DNA of 24,517 nucleotides from Dinochytrium kinnereticum (Eukaryota > Chytridiomycota > Chytridiomycetes > Chytridiales > Chytridiaceae). How positions within the stretch are numbered: position 1 is the first letter of the stretch; each line of letters starts with the position of its first letter. This document shows, piece after piece, positions 1 through 9,500 of this stretch. The DNA lies in contig JADGJT010000255.1 in the NCBI GenBank assembly GCA_027604005.1, positions 1 through 24,517 on the forward strand, read 5' to 3'. A model generated the notes under the pieces. It did no database searches and was not told where the DNA came from. It saw nothing but the letters and a program-made list of their open reading frames with translations. The translations under genes and the position numbers were made by a program.

Positions 1-115
1 AGTTGATGTGAACCCCGTGCCGACGATTATCTACGTTACCCCCCCTCCACTCGCATCAAGTGATCCCGACCCCTCTTCCATTCAAGTGCCAACGGCGACC
101 GAGAAACATGTCTAG
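1..115 (+). CDS. 3' end of an upstream gene (partial, unidentified)
   Basis: One frame is open from the left edge of the window to a TAG at 113-115, giving about 37 residues. The peptide is rich in Pro, Ser, Thr and Val, with a core reading VPTIIYVTPPPLASS, and it ends in EKHV. I do not recognise it. The style, with short beta-like hydrophobic stretches separated by PPP and Ser/Thr, resembles the cytoplasmic tails of the small membrane proteins at 5988-11399. It may therefore be the last exon of another member of that family, but this is inference from composition only. The start and upstream exons lie outside the window. The 273 bases between this stop and the next gene look like ordinary intergenic or promoter sequence. 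Confidence 0.35.
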   Translation, partial: VDVNPVPTIIYVTPPPLASSDPDPSSIQVPTATEKHV

Positions 116-388
116 AGCATTGCAGCTTTTCCCGAATATCTTGTAAATAAAAACCTATGACCAACTAAAGCTCGCCTTTGTTGATTAAATAAGCTCATAA
201 ATTAGCATGTTTGATGAATCGTTTGTCTCAAGAGCCTTACCTTCAGGAACTATTGGATCCAGACCGACTTTAAAGAGAATGAAGCCTGAGGAAAGCCAGT
301 GACGGGATTTCCAAGTTGTGCTATCACGGCATTAACATTATTGAACACCAAGTCCGAAATTGTTCATAACTGAATTGTTCTATCCGAT

Positions 389-3300
389 ATGCCTGCTAAA
401 GGTGCCTCCAGCGACACCGATTCATCAGTTGATCTTGAAAGACTGGAATCGACCCTCGCCGCCAATCGTGCTCGCCTGAACGAAATGAGGGCCAGAAGGG
501 AGGAGATGAGGCAAAGAGGAACTGGAGCCACGCCGAAAGCGAAGAAGGAGACAGAGAAGCCAGAATTTGAGAGGAGATGGGGTGATTCCGACGAGGACGT
601 GTCTGAGGAAAAGAAGGCGACGGCATGGTTAAAGCCAAAAGCTGCTGCACCTATAGTGCCTGATTCTGTCATGTCATCAGGTATGCTTAAGAGGATGAGT
701 GATTCTGGAAAGAATGATGTACCCGGCCTGGGTATTGCCTTGACCTCGTCGAATGTGATGCACACTGCCCCCGCTTCGCCCAACGTCAAACCCTCATCAT
801 CCTCTCCATTCACATCCAACGGTGCACGGACCTCCTTTTCAGGACTTTCAGACTGCTTCGACTCTTCAGAGGTTCCAACCAAAGTCATCAGCGACTCATC
901 CCCTCAAAAACCAACATCTTCTTCCATTGGCTCCCTATCCCCTTCTCTTGCTACGACATCCAATTCCCCTCGCCCCACAAATCTTCGTTCAAGCATGCTC
1001 CCCTCATTCACTGCCCTTCCGTCCGCTCACGATTTTTCGTCCATGCCTTCTTCGCCTCAACGGGTTGGAACGGATGCCATTACAACGCCGCCTGATTCAA
1101 CATCCCCGTCTCCTCCGGCAACTCCTGGGAGAGGAAGGATGGGGTGGGGCGGTGTTGGCAGTGTTGTCGAAGAGGAGTTTGATGGGGTGTCACTGTCAGA
1201 GGCTGACGTCAAGAGTGCGAGGATAAGTTCCAACGACATTGGTGCAGCTCTGCCAAAGACGCTACAGGCTTCCCCCGTGCTGGATCATCCCGCCACTTTA
1301 CCGGCCACAAAAGAGGCAGAGCTCGAGTTCTTATCTGGCTTTGACGTTACGGACGAGGAGCGGAGTCGAGTGCTTGGAACCAAGGCATCAGTTCTGAATC
1401 GCGAATCCATCCCCGTGAATGGCGACTCGAAAAGCGGCGAGGATGACGATGGGTATTCGATGGAATTTGATGAGGAGGTTGAGGAGGATGTTGAGTCCAT
1501 TGTGTCAGGTCCTCAGGAGGGAATTGGGGTGCTGAAAAGGCTGGACCACATTGAACCTTCAACGGGTTTATCCTTAGCTGAGAGTATTATAGGAACCGAG
1601 AAGGTGGATATCGACAGTGCTAATAGTTCCAAAGATCTCCTTCGCGATGGTAATGATGATAATGTGTTGCCGACAATAGGCGATATCTCTCAGCAGAGGG
1701 ATCCTGCTGTAGCTCTAGAGGTAAAGGAAAAAACGACGGCCTCAGATCAGAAAGACCTTGATGGGATACTACCGCATTCAGAGAAAAAGATTGAGACCGT
1801 CATTACGCCACGACTCGACGTTTCTGGTGCGCAACGAGGGTTTCCCGCGAAACCTGTAGTACTTAACGCAGAAGAAAATGTACCGGAAGGCCCACTCAAA
1901 GACTCGACGCAAGCCACCACCACTGCAGCAAAAGCCATAACCCCACCGGACTCTTCCACGAAACCAGTCCAACATTCACCTTCAAAATCTGAACCTCCAT
2001 CTCGCAAAAATTCCCGCACCGACCTCAGCGCAAAGCCTGTTCTATCCTCCGCTTCATCTGCTGCGTCTTTGGGACCGAAGGGGCAACCTTATCAGACCTT
2101 TTCGGACTTTTTGGCTTCGAATCCGGAGGTCGCGGCTGAGCTGGACGCGGGGAAGGTGAAGTCGGTAGAACAGGTTACCAAGTTAGTGGAGGAAGAGGAA
2201 TTGGGAGGTGATATTAAGGATGTACAGAGTATAAGCGTTGCATCGAAAAGGGGGTCCGTGCATTCTCAGGTTGACTTTCAGGAAGCTTTAGTCTCCACCA
2301 TCGCTTTGGAGGACATGCAAGAAAAACCGAATATTGTCGATAGCGTACCCTCTAGCCATTACGACACCATTGCCCGCAAGGACATTGAAACCTCAAAGCC
2401 ACCACCAACACCTCCCCACAACCGCTCCTTCATCCCAAAAGGCAGCTTATCCCTATCAAAACCCAACGGTTCCGACCGCCAACGCCCCCCCACCACAGCT
2501 CCTACCGCCAAATCGACAAAGAAAACCACACCGGCGGCCGCAGTGGATCGCTCGCGAAAAGCCGCCGTGCTGGGGAGGGTCAACCAGAAGATGGCGCCAG
2601 CCAGTCGACCTGCTGTCGCCTCGAGCTCTTCCAGAACCACCCCTGGGGTTTCGCCGGTTCGGCCGCCTGTGGCTAGAACACCTTCACCGACGCGTCAGAC
2701 CAGGGCTGGTGCGGTTCATGGAAGGGGTGGCAGTCCTTCCCGGTCGCCAAGTTTGCGGCACGGTGATCATGCTTTCAATGATGGTGATCCTTCCCGGTCG
2801 CCAAGTTTGCGACACGGTAAGGATCATGCTTTCAATGATGGTGATGAATCTTTATCCAGCATGGCATCCAAGGGATGCTTGGATGCGAATGCTCTTCCTG
2901 CCTCGACAAATCAACCGTCAGACGCGTCATTGCCTTCCAACTTGGCGGGGATGTGGCCTTCCGACCCAGCTTCCGCGCTTGCCCTCAGTCTCAGCTCAAA
3001 CGGTGCACCGCCACCATCGTCTTATCCTGCCCCCACACCTACGTCGACTGATGCGGTTGACGCGTCCATCGCGTCCATGCTCTCCACCATATCGGCTCAG
3101 AAGGCTGAGATTAAGTCTTTGAAGGCGCGGATGCAGCCGATCGAGATGGAGAGGGACCGATTAAGAGAGGAGGTGGGGTTTTTGGAGAAATTAAGAGAAC
3201 AAGAGCGGGAGGCTGGGGTTGGGCTTGGGGGCATTGGATACGGAAAAGGTGGGGTGGATGCTGGAGGTGGCGAGATTGAGAAGCTGAGGAAGGAGATTGC

Positions 3301-5676
3301 AGAGCAGGAGACTCTAATCAAAGGGGTGGGTCTGGCTTCTTCCTTCTTTGCTTCTTTTTTTTTTTTGTGGTGGTCAGTCTATAAAATATTCACACGATTC
3401 TTTCTCAGTACCAAACCGAAAACGAGAAACTTATCGACCAGACCAAGAACCTCAAATCCCAACTCAAAGAATCGGAGCGCCGTTTCTCCATCCGCGTCGA
3501 AACCCTTCAACGAGATCTCGCAACACTGCGTCAAGGCGGAGGAGCGGGTGTAGCTCAACCCCCTATCGGAGGTTCTCAGGTCCTCCCCACAACCCTCACA
3601 GCAGGCGACACAACGCGTCTCGCCATTCTCGCCGAAGACCTCGAGCAGCAGCTGCTTGCCGCTCGACGAGACGCTTCGAACCGCGAGACGGCTCTTCAGG
3701 GTGAGATAGCTAAACTCCGCGCCCAGCTCGCCGACGCTGCAACCACCATAGAGTCGTTCAGAGGACGGTCGGAGGAGGAGGTTGCGGCGCTTAAGAGTCG
3801 AGTTGAGGAGGAGAGGGGTAGGCTTGAAGGGTATATTGTTGAATTGGAGTCGAGATTGGAGAGGGAGACTGAGAAGGTTGAGATGGCTTTGGCGGAGGTC
3901 GAGAGGCGTGATAATGCTATTGTTTTGAGTGTTGGGAGGGAGGACGGGGGAGGGGGTAAGAGAGGGAGGGTTGGTGCTGCGGCGGGGAGGAGAGTAGATG
4001 GGGATGCGAAGAAGGTCAGGGAATTAGAAAGGACTGTTGTGGAGTTACAGGATAGATTGAGGAGGTCGAGTAAGGGGTGGGAGGGTCTTGGTACTGCGCA
4101 TGGAATGATTGAGGAAGCCAGTTATGTTAGGCATCTCAAAGATCGGATAAAGAGGGTTGAAGCCGAGAGAGAGGCGGTGGAGGTTGCCTGGGAGGCTAAA
4201 CTCAGAGCATTGCATGCCGAGGTAAGTTAGGAATACTCCCTTTTTTAGTTCCAATAAATTCCTAAGTCCTTGGTGTTTTACTCCTCCTGTAGTCAACCTC
4301 CCTCCGCGAGCAGTACGAATCCCGGCTCTCCGAAGTTCAATCCCAATTCGAGGCCGCCCAAGCGCAAGCCTCCCAAGATCGCATCCAAACCCTTCAATCC
4401 ACAGCAGCAACCTCACAGACTCGTATCGCCGAGCTCGAGAACCACATTGAACAGATTCTCAGTACCTATGACGAAAGGTTACGTCTCGCCACCGAGGAAA
4501 GCACGGCTGTCATTCAAGAACGAGAAAAGAGGAAAAAAGAGTTGACCTCCGAGCTGGAAAAACAGAGGTCATTGTTCAGGGCAAAGGAGAAGGCGTTGAT
4601 TGCGAGAATTGGGGAGTTGGAGGCTGTTGTGGATTCTCAGGCAGCCACGTTGGAGGGGTTGAGAGGTGAGAGAGCTATGGCAGAGAGGGATCTTGCGCAG
4701 AGGTTGAGGGAGAGGGATGCCTTAGTTGGGAGTTATGAGGCGAGAATCACGGAGTTGAGGGGTGAGTTTCACGATAAGGTATTTGGTGGAGATGAGCTTA
4801 AGTGGATGGAGGAAGTGAAAGGACTTCGGGTCGAGGTGGAGACTTTAAGGGTGGAAAATGTCGCGTTAAAGAGCAGGTATGCCTTTATGCCTTAGTTTTT
4901 CTCCTTTTGTTTTTTCCCTTATCTTCTTCAATGCTATTCCGTTTTGTCCATCCCTAATGGCTGATTTTTCCATGTCCAGACTCGAGGTCAGTGAAGCCAC
5001 CCGCCAAGCAGTCCACGAAAACACCATAGCGATCCTAAAGCAGGCTCAACAAGACTCTGCTCACCTTGCCGTCACCCACCAAGAGCGTGCCCTTGCGATG
5101 CTGCGCGAAGACTCGAAAGCTCAGGCTACCGCCATACTCGATGCGGAGCTTAACCGCCTTCGTAAAGACCTTGCCGAATCCAAGGTCGAGATATCTCGAT
5201 GGCGAACCAAAGCCGAAGCCGTTGCTGGCAACGAAAAGGCCCTCTCCTTGGCAAAAGAGCAAGAAAAATCCCTCCAAGCTGCTGAGGAAAGGATGCGGGT
5301 CCTCGAGACTCGCGTTGCAGACCTGACCCGCGAAAAAGAAAAACTTGATCAGGATCTTATCAAGGCCCGTTCGGCATGGCCGCCCGATCGTCGACGGTTT
5401 GAAGAGGTTGAGATCTCGCTTGAACGCGCTGAAGAAGGGTTCCGAAGGCGAGAAACTGAACTTCAGAAGATGGTGGAGGATGTCCGGCGACGGGCTGAGG
5501 AGGAGGTTGAGGGGGTTACCGAGAGGTTTGGGAAGTTGCTGAGGCGAAAGGAGGAGGAGATCAGGCATTTTAGGGATGAGGTTGACGGTCTGCTTGAAGG
5601 GCTTGAGGAGTTGCGACGCGTGCAGGTGTATGAGGCAGGGAGAGGGAGGGGTTTCTTGGGGTCTTTGGCTGTGTAA
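389..5676 (+). CDS. CEP162: CEP162 (QN1/KIAA1009) homologue, centriole/axoneme coiled-coil protein
   Basis: The model joins 389-3325, 3409-4221, 4293-4876 and 4980-5676, predicting 1676 aa; human CEP162 is about 1400. The introns (donors GTGGGT, GTAAGT, GTATGC; acceptors CTCAG, TGTAG, TCCAG) keep one frame throughout. The first 850 or so residues are Ser/Pro/Glu-rich and look disordered. Residues from about 890 onward form long heptad coiled coils. Intron 1 splices ETLIKG to YQTENEKLIDQ, which closely matches a conserved CEP162 segment. The C-terminal block (RKEEEIRHFRDEVDGLLEGL, then EELRRV) matches the end of the family. In animals CEP162 is a microtubule-binding protein of distal centrioles that recruits transition-zone components at the start of cilium assembly. 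The same role at the zoospore basal body is inferred. The ATG at 389 is the first in frame. The extra length lies in the disordered N-terminus. Confidence 0.87.
2734..2844 (+). repeat. In-frame 54/57-bp tandem duplication inside the CEP162 coding region
   Basis: Copy 1 spans 2734-2787 and copy 2 spans 2788-2844. They differ by one visible substitution (gcggcac versus gcgacac) and a 3-base insertion (aag) in copy 2. Each copy encodes a segment beginning PSRSPSLRHG and ending HAFNDGD, the second with an extra Lys. The unit lengths are multiples of three and the copies are nearly identical, so this is a recent in-frame duplication in the disordered Ser/Pro-rich region. Confidence 0.9.
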
Positions 5677-5987
5677 AGTGTGTTTGAGTTAGAGGTGGTT
5701 GATGTACATAGTTATTTAAGCGATGGATATTGTCTTGGGGGGGGGGTTGGCATGTATCAGAGGAGATTACATTTACTTTTTGTTCTAACGTCAAGTCTAA
5801 ACCAGTTGTTGATGTGCGAGAATGGTACATGAAAAATTTGACTGTGAGGTTACAGGACAATTGTGGCTGGACAGTTGGACAAACCGATACAACATAAGGA
5901 AAGGGGAGGTCCCCATTTCATGCTGATCGTTGCACTCCAACCAACCTTCACCAACACCTCAACAATCTGTCGACGACCACAGCATCA
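5677..5987. other. Intergenic: CEP162 3' flank and promoter of the first small membrane-protein gene
   Basis: This stretch of 311 bases holds the 3' flank of CEP162 and the 5' region of the gene at 5988. It contains a run of ten G at 5737-5746. A weak TATA-like element (acataagg, near 5892) lies about 95 bases before the next ATG. Open frames crossing it are low-complexity and not convincing. No RNA gene was seen. Confidence 0.6.
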
Positions 5988-6323
5988 ATGTCAGGCTACG
6001 CCACCAGCTTTGCTGCAATCTACGCAGTCATCGTCATCGTCGTCATCGTCGCCCACGTCGTCGTCATCTGGCTGGTCTGGAAGTGCTACTCTGATCGTAG
6101 AGCAGCCATCGTCCGACAGAACATCGCTGCGGCTCAGACCCAGGTCGTTTACACCATCCCTGCAGGCCATGCACCTGGTGGATACGCTCAGCAGCAGGTT
6201 GCTTATCCGCCTGGGCAGCAGCCGGCCTATGTGTACGGACAGCAACCAGTTGTTTATGGAGCACAACCGCAGCAGCCACAGCAGCAGATGCCTGTTTACA
6301 CAGCTACACCCACTAAAAGCTGA
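5988..6323 (+). CDS. Small single-pass membrane protein, intronless member of the local family
   Basis: A single uninterrupted frame encodes 111 aa. Residues about 9-31 form one strongly hydrophobic segment followed by a basic stretch (KCYSDRR). By the positive-inside rule this places the short N-terminus outside and the tail in the cytosol. The tail is rich in Gln, Pro, Tyr and Val, with repeated short blocks such as VVYTIPAG, QPAYVYGQQ and PVVYGAQ. The membrane part aligns with the gene at 7957: both have a Tyr-Ala start, a Val/Ile run ending in His, then Val, Trp, Cys-Tyr and Arg at matching positions. Both introns of the relatives fall at places where this gene is continuous, so it has lost them or never had them. 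An AATAAA lies at 6472-6477. The function is unknown. The ATG is preceded by CATCA and no upstream in-frame ATG was seen. Confidence 0.72.
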   Translation: MSGYATSFAAIYAVIVIVVIVAHVVVIWLVWKCYSDRRAAIVRQNIAAAQTQVVYTIPAGHAPGGYAQQQVAYPPGQQPAYVYGQQPVVYGAQPQQPQQQMPVYTATPTKS

Positions 6324-7011
6324 TGAGATCTAAATCAACACTTACCATCTCACTCGCTTCATCGTCTCCCTTGCCTCCCTGAGACAACCTATCCATCTGC
6401 ATGCATACCCATCCCATCTCATATCATGCTCGTTAATGCTCGTTCCCTGAGGTCTTCTTAATCAATATTATAATAAACGACATTGCATATTGATGCTGGC
6501 ATGCCAGAGACAGTGGTTCAAAGCAAGGTTGTTTGATTCAAATTGCTGGATCCTCACCAATCAACCCTTCGAAAGCTGAAGAATTGGAAAGAGAGGAGAG
6601 ATAGAGAGAGGACAGCACCAAAGTAATGACCACAATTCACATTCAACCAGTTTGAACCAACGTGGTAAGATATTGAATGTGGGCATTTGAACTAAAGAGG
6701 TCTCATCAACTCACTTCTGGGTGTCTCAACGTTGTGAGAATGGTAGCCACTCTTTTTTGCAGTCGATAGAGGAGCGGTGACGGATGGTGTCTATTTGGAA
6801 TTGGAAAAAGGTACTCCAGATGGTGTCGTGGTCTAAAGGAAGTCCGAGCATGACAGGCCGGCATGGATGGGGGTCAGCCTCATTGAAAATCCTTTGAAAT
6901 TGTCGTTGTGATGAGGACCCCGAACCTCATCCCTGCGGCATTCGAAGTTGGTTTTTCCCAGTAATCATCAAAGTATCAGGTCGTCACCCTGCTAAAAAAA
7001 AAACGGCCGTC
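6324..7011. other. Intergenic region between membrane-protein genes
   Basis: I see no credible gene in these 688 bases. They contain the likely 3' UTR of the preceding gene with AATAAA at 6472-6477, a short direct repeat (atgctcgtt twice near 6427-6445), a GA-rich tract around 6585-6615, and the 5' flank of the gene at 7012 with a short A-run just before its ATG. Confidence 0.6.
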
Positions 7012-7699
7012 ATGAAGAAATCTGCTGCCACAGCGCTCATCTCTGTTGGCGTTATCGTCAGCATCGCAGCTATTGTGAGTCCGTCTTTCCTTCAATCCAG
7101 AAACGCAACGCGGACGCATCGAACGATTATCCCTCCCTCATTCTTCCTCATTCCACCAACAGGCAATCATCATCGCATGCATTTGGCGATACAAAAGAAG
7201 AGCGTAAGCATTAATCTTTTGCTGTTCCTGACAGTTAACCATTCTTTAAAGGCTGCAAGGCCAACCCTCTCAAAACATGACGTCGAGCGCAGCTGAGTCA
7301 CGCTACATTCAAGTGGACATGTCCCCGCCACCGCCCCACCCTACCCAAGCCATTTATGACAACGCAAGCCCTTTACGGCATCAGCCTGTCACCTTCGATG
7401 TCCCTCCACCTGAATGGCAACCATCGCGCAATGAAACAGCCGTATCAGCTGCCCAGCTCCCTACTTACCAGCAAATCATTGTCGAGCCTTCTCCACCTCA
7501 AGAGCAAGGCCACCAACCGCCCGGCTTGCCTGAGAAGAATATTGTGCCATGGATGAGCAGCTCAACGCTTCAACCTGAAGGCTCGTCGAGCGCGATTAAT
7601 AGGGGGTCGTTTGAGTACAGAGAGGTGAGGGTGGAGAACTCTTTGCCGTTGGTGACGTTGGAGGATGATGAGAAAGTCGGGGTTTTCGAGAAGAAATGA
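7012..7699 (+). CDS. Small single-pass membrane protein with Pro-rich tail (family member, 3 exons)
   Basis: The model joins 7012-7074, 7163-7203 and 7252-7699, giving 183 aa. Donors are GTGAGT and GTAAGC; acceptors are ACAG and TAAAG. Another possible acceptor near 7234 would give an immediate stop. Exon 1 encodes the first half of the membrane span (ALISVGVIVSIAAI). The 41-nt exon 2 completes it and adds a basic stop-transfer (AIIIACIWRYKRR). Exon 3 encodes a Pro/Ser/Gln-rich cytosolic tail with an LPTY motif at residues 104-107 and acidic residues near the end. LPxY motifs can bind WW domains, for example of Rsp5/Nedd4 ubiquitin ligases; that partner is only inferred. Intron phases (0, then 2) equal those of the genes at 7957 and 10679. 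An AATAAA lies at 7815-7820. The function is unknown. Confidence 0.75.
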
Positions 7700-7870
7700 T
7701 GGCTTTGTAGATATGCTGTTGGTTGTCTTTCATGCTTTGTTTTGTACAGTCCCACGTCGTTCTTTATTTGCCTCTATTTTACCTTGAGGATCCTTGATTG
7801 TTGTTTTTTTTGAAAATAAATGCATGTCGAATAGCATGAAGAAAGCAGTTTGTATGTCTTCCATTTCTCC

Positions 7871-7878
7871 ATAAATAG
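7871..7878 (+). promoter_or_regulatory. TATA-like element upstream of the gene at 7957
   Basis: The sequence ATAAATAG lies 86 bases before the ATG at 7957 and is followed by GCTGCG. The decayed copy at 9294 has TATAAAAG followed by GCTGCG at almost the same distance (85 bases). The shared element, spacing and downstream bases support a common core promoter. Confidence 0.45.
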
Positions 7879-7956
7879 GCTGCGTGACGACTTGAACAAG
7901 GTTTCCGCCCAATTTAAAAAAACACTTGCCCCAGCTATCGTCATCACTCCACAGCA

Positions 7957-8527
7957 ATGACAGCAACAATCCCCAACTACATGATTGCGGTTTACGCACT
8001 GAGTGTGATATCCGTCGTAGTCGTCCACGTAAGTCTCAAACTCGAACACCATCATACTTCCTCCTCCGTAAACTGATAATTAATAAAAATAATTAAAAGG
8101 TCGCTATCATCTTCTGCGCCTGGCGATTCTGCTACAAAAGATTGTGAGCCTCAATGATCACCCAAAAGCCAGCCATCTCTAACCCTCCTTAATCAGCCAA
8201 GACCGCTACAACCAATCCATCCTTTCATATCCCACCACTCAGCCCGCCTTCGTTCAAATCGCCGTACCATCAGGTGCTCCGCCACCTCTTCCATGTATCC
8301 CACCTATTCCCAACGCTCAGCCTCTGCCAACTTTTCAATCTACTATGGGTGAAGCATCACCACCTGGTTATGAGGAAACGCAACCGACGGCGGTTACCAC
8401 TACAGGAGAAAATAAAGCGAAAGAGAGGCCGGCTTGGATGACTGCTGTGGAGGCAGCGCCACCATGTTCTTCTTCCTCGTCTTACAGTGGGCAGGTTAGA
8501 CACTTAGCGGATGGCGGGGGATTGTGA
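7957..8527 (+). CDS. Small single-pass membrane protein with PPxY tail (family member, 3 exons)
   Basis: The model joins 7957-8028, 8100-8143 and 8197-8527, giving 148 aa. Donors are GTAAGT and GTGAGC; acceptors are AAAAG and ATCAG. Residues about 9-32 form one membrane span, split by a phase-0 intron right after a His (SVVVVH, then VAIIFCAW). The 44-nt second exon ends the span with FCYKR and stops in phase 2. The tail is Pro-rich and contains a canonical PPxY motif (PPGY, residues 94-97) followed by acidic residues, the class of motif bound by WW domains of Rsp5/Nedd4-type ubiquitin ligases and their adaptors. The short N-terminus (MTATIPNY) has no cleavable signal peptide, so an N-out signal anchor is likely. 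The function is unknown. It could be an adaptor or a protein turned over by ubiquitination. Confidence 0.77.
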
Positions 8528-9293
8528 TTGATCAACGGCAAGTGCTACGACGACAGGTATAGGAGGTGGGAGGAGGTGCTGTACATCACCATGGCTTCCT
8601 GGAACCTCCAAAGTGTCGACCGCCAAAGTGTCCCTGAACGTGAGAGAGACAGGGGACTCTGGCTCGCACAAGCATAACGTGCTCGTGAATAGTGATGTGA
8701 TTTAGTTGTCGCTGTTGTTTTATTCAGCTGATGGTCTTTATCAATTAAAACGGAATTTTCCTCTTCTTGAGAGCCGATCGGTCTGGTCTCCTTCCGCTGG
8801 TGATATTCGCTTCACAGCACGCTTCACCACTGCAACTTGTAGTTTGTCGAAAAGTTTATTTATTATTGTGAAATGATAATGACAACCAACAATTTGTCCA
8901 ATTCCTTTGAGAAGTCTTACCATCTCCATCTGCACCTTCAAGCAATCTGGGCCGTCTCCACCTCTGGAAAGCGGCAAAACACACACGAGGGCATTAAGAT
9001 GGGGCTAAGTCGTGCACCCCGGTCAATAGTGTCTTGATATCTGGTCTGACTGGCATTCTTCCCGTCTTTTAATTTTCGGAGATGATCTTTTGGTGAGGTG
9101 GGTTGTGATGAATTAACACGTCAACGTTTCTATTCGTTCTTTGCTTCTTTTTTTTTTTGCAGTGTCGACTCCCTCCGTCTCTTTTTATTATTTTTTCATT
9201 CTCACGTGTATAAAAGCTGCGCGATGCGCGCATGGTTTTCAGCATCATGCACTAAACGACCCCTTCTCCTACACACCCCATTCTTTTCCAACC
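8528..9293. other. Intergenic region before the decayed family copy
   Basis: There is no convincing gene in these 766 bases. The left part is the 3' flank of the preceding gene and the right part carries a TATA box (9209-9216) upstream of the ATG at 9294. Short open frames on both strands lack start context, splice partners or recognisable sequence. Confidence 0.55.
9209..9216 (+). promoter_or_regulatory. TATA box upstream of the decayed copy at 9294
   Basis: The sequence TATAAAAG lies 85 bases before the ATG at 9294 and is followed by GCTGCG, as at the gene starting at 7957. The promoter therefore looks intact although the gene body is degraded. Confidence 0.5.
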
Positions 9294-9500
9294 ATGAACG
9301 CGGCGTTGATATCTTTAATAGTTATTCTCTTCTTCGCAACGACACTGGTACGTGTTGCCACTGTAATTCACTTTTAAAAACCTAACGCCCCGTTTTAGGA
9401 AACGGAAATTTCAAGGGGTGAAGCTGGAAGCCTGGTTGATCAGCCTAACCCTAATCGTCGTCTACATCATCTCTTCTTCACTTTGAAATTATTGAGGTAA
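9294..9500 (+). pseudogene. Decayed or truncated member of the small membrane-protein family
   Basis: Exon 1 (9294-9347) encodes MNAALISLIVILFFATTL, a half membrane span of the same kind as the first exons at 7012 and 7957, and ends in phase 0 at a GTACGT donor. The next acceptor (TTTTAG, 9393-9398) leads to a frame that lacks the second half of the span and the basic stop-transfer. It reads ETEISRGEAG and onward, reaching TAA at 9498-9500 after 33 codons. Another frame of the same exon encodes a hydrophobic stretch (WLISLTLIVVYII), consistent with a frameshift. No Pro-rich tail exon follows. A functional 51-aa product cannot be excluded, but loss of the family hallmarks makes a pseudogene more likely. 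Confidence 0.4.

Noticed and set aside
5035..5568. Minus-strand frame of 177 codons opposite CEP162
   Set aside because: It is antisense to a conserved coiled-coil exon and has no family signal of its own.
5863..6333. Plus-strand frame of 156 codons overlapping the membrane-protein gene at 5988
   Set aside because: It is a Ser-rich out-of-frame shadow; the 5988 frame has a membrane span that aligns with its neighbours.
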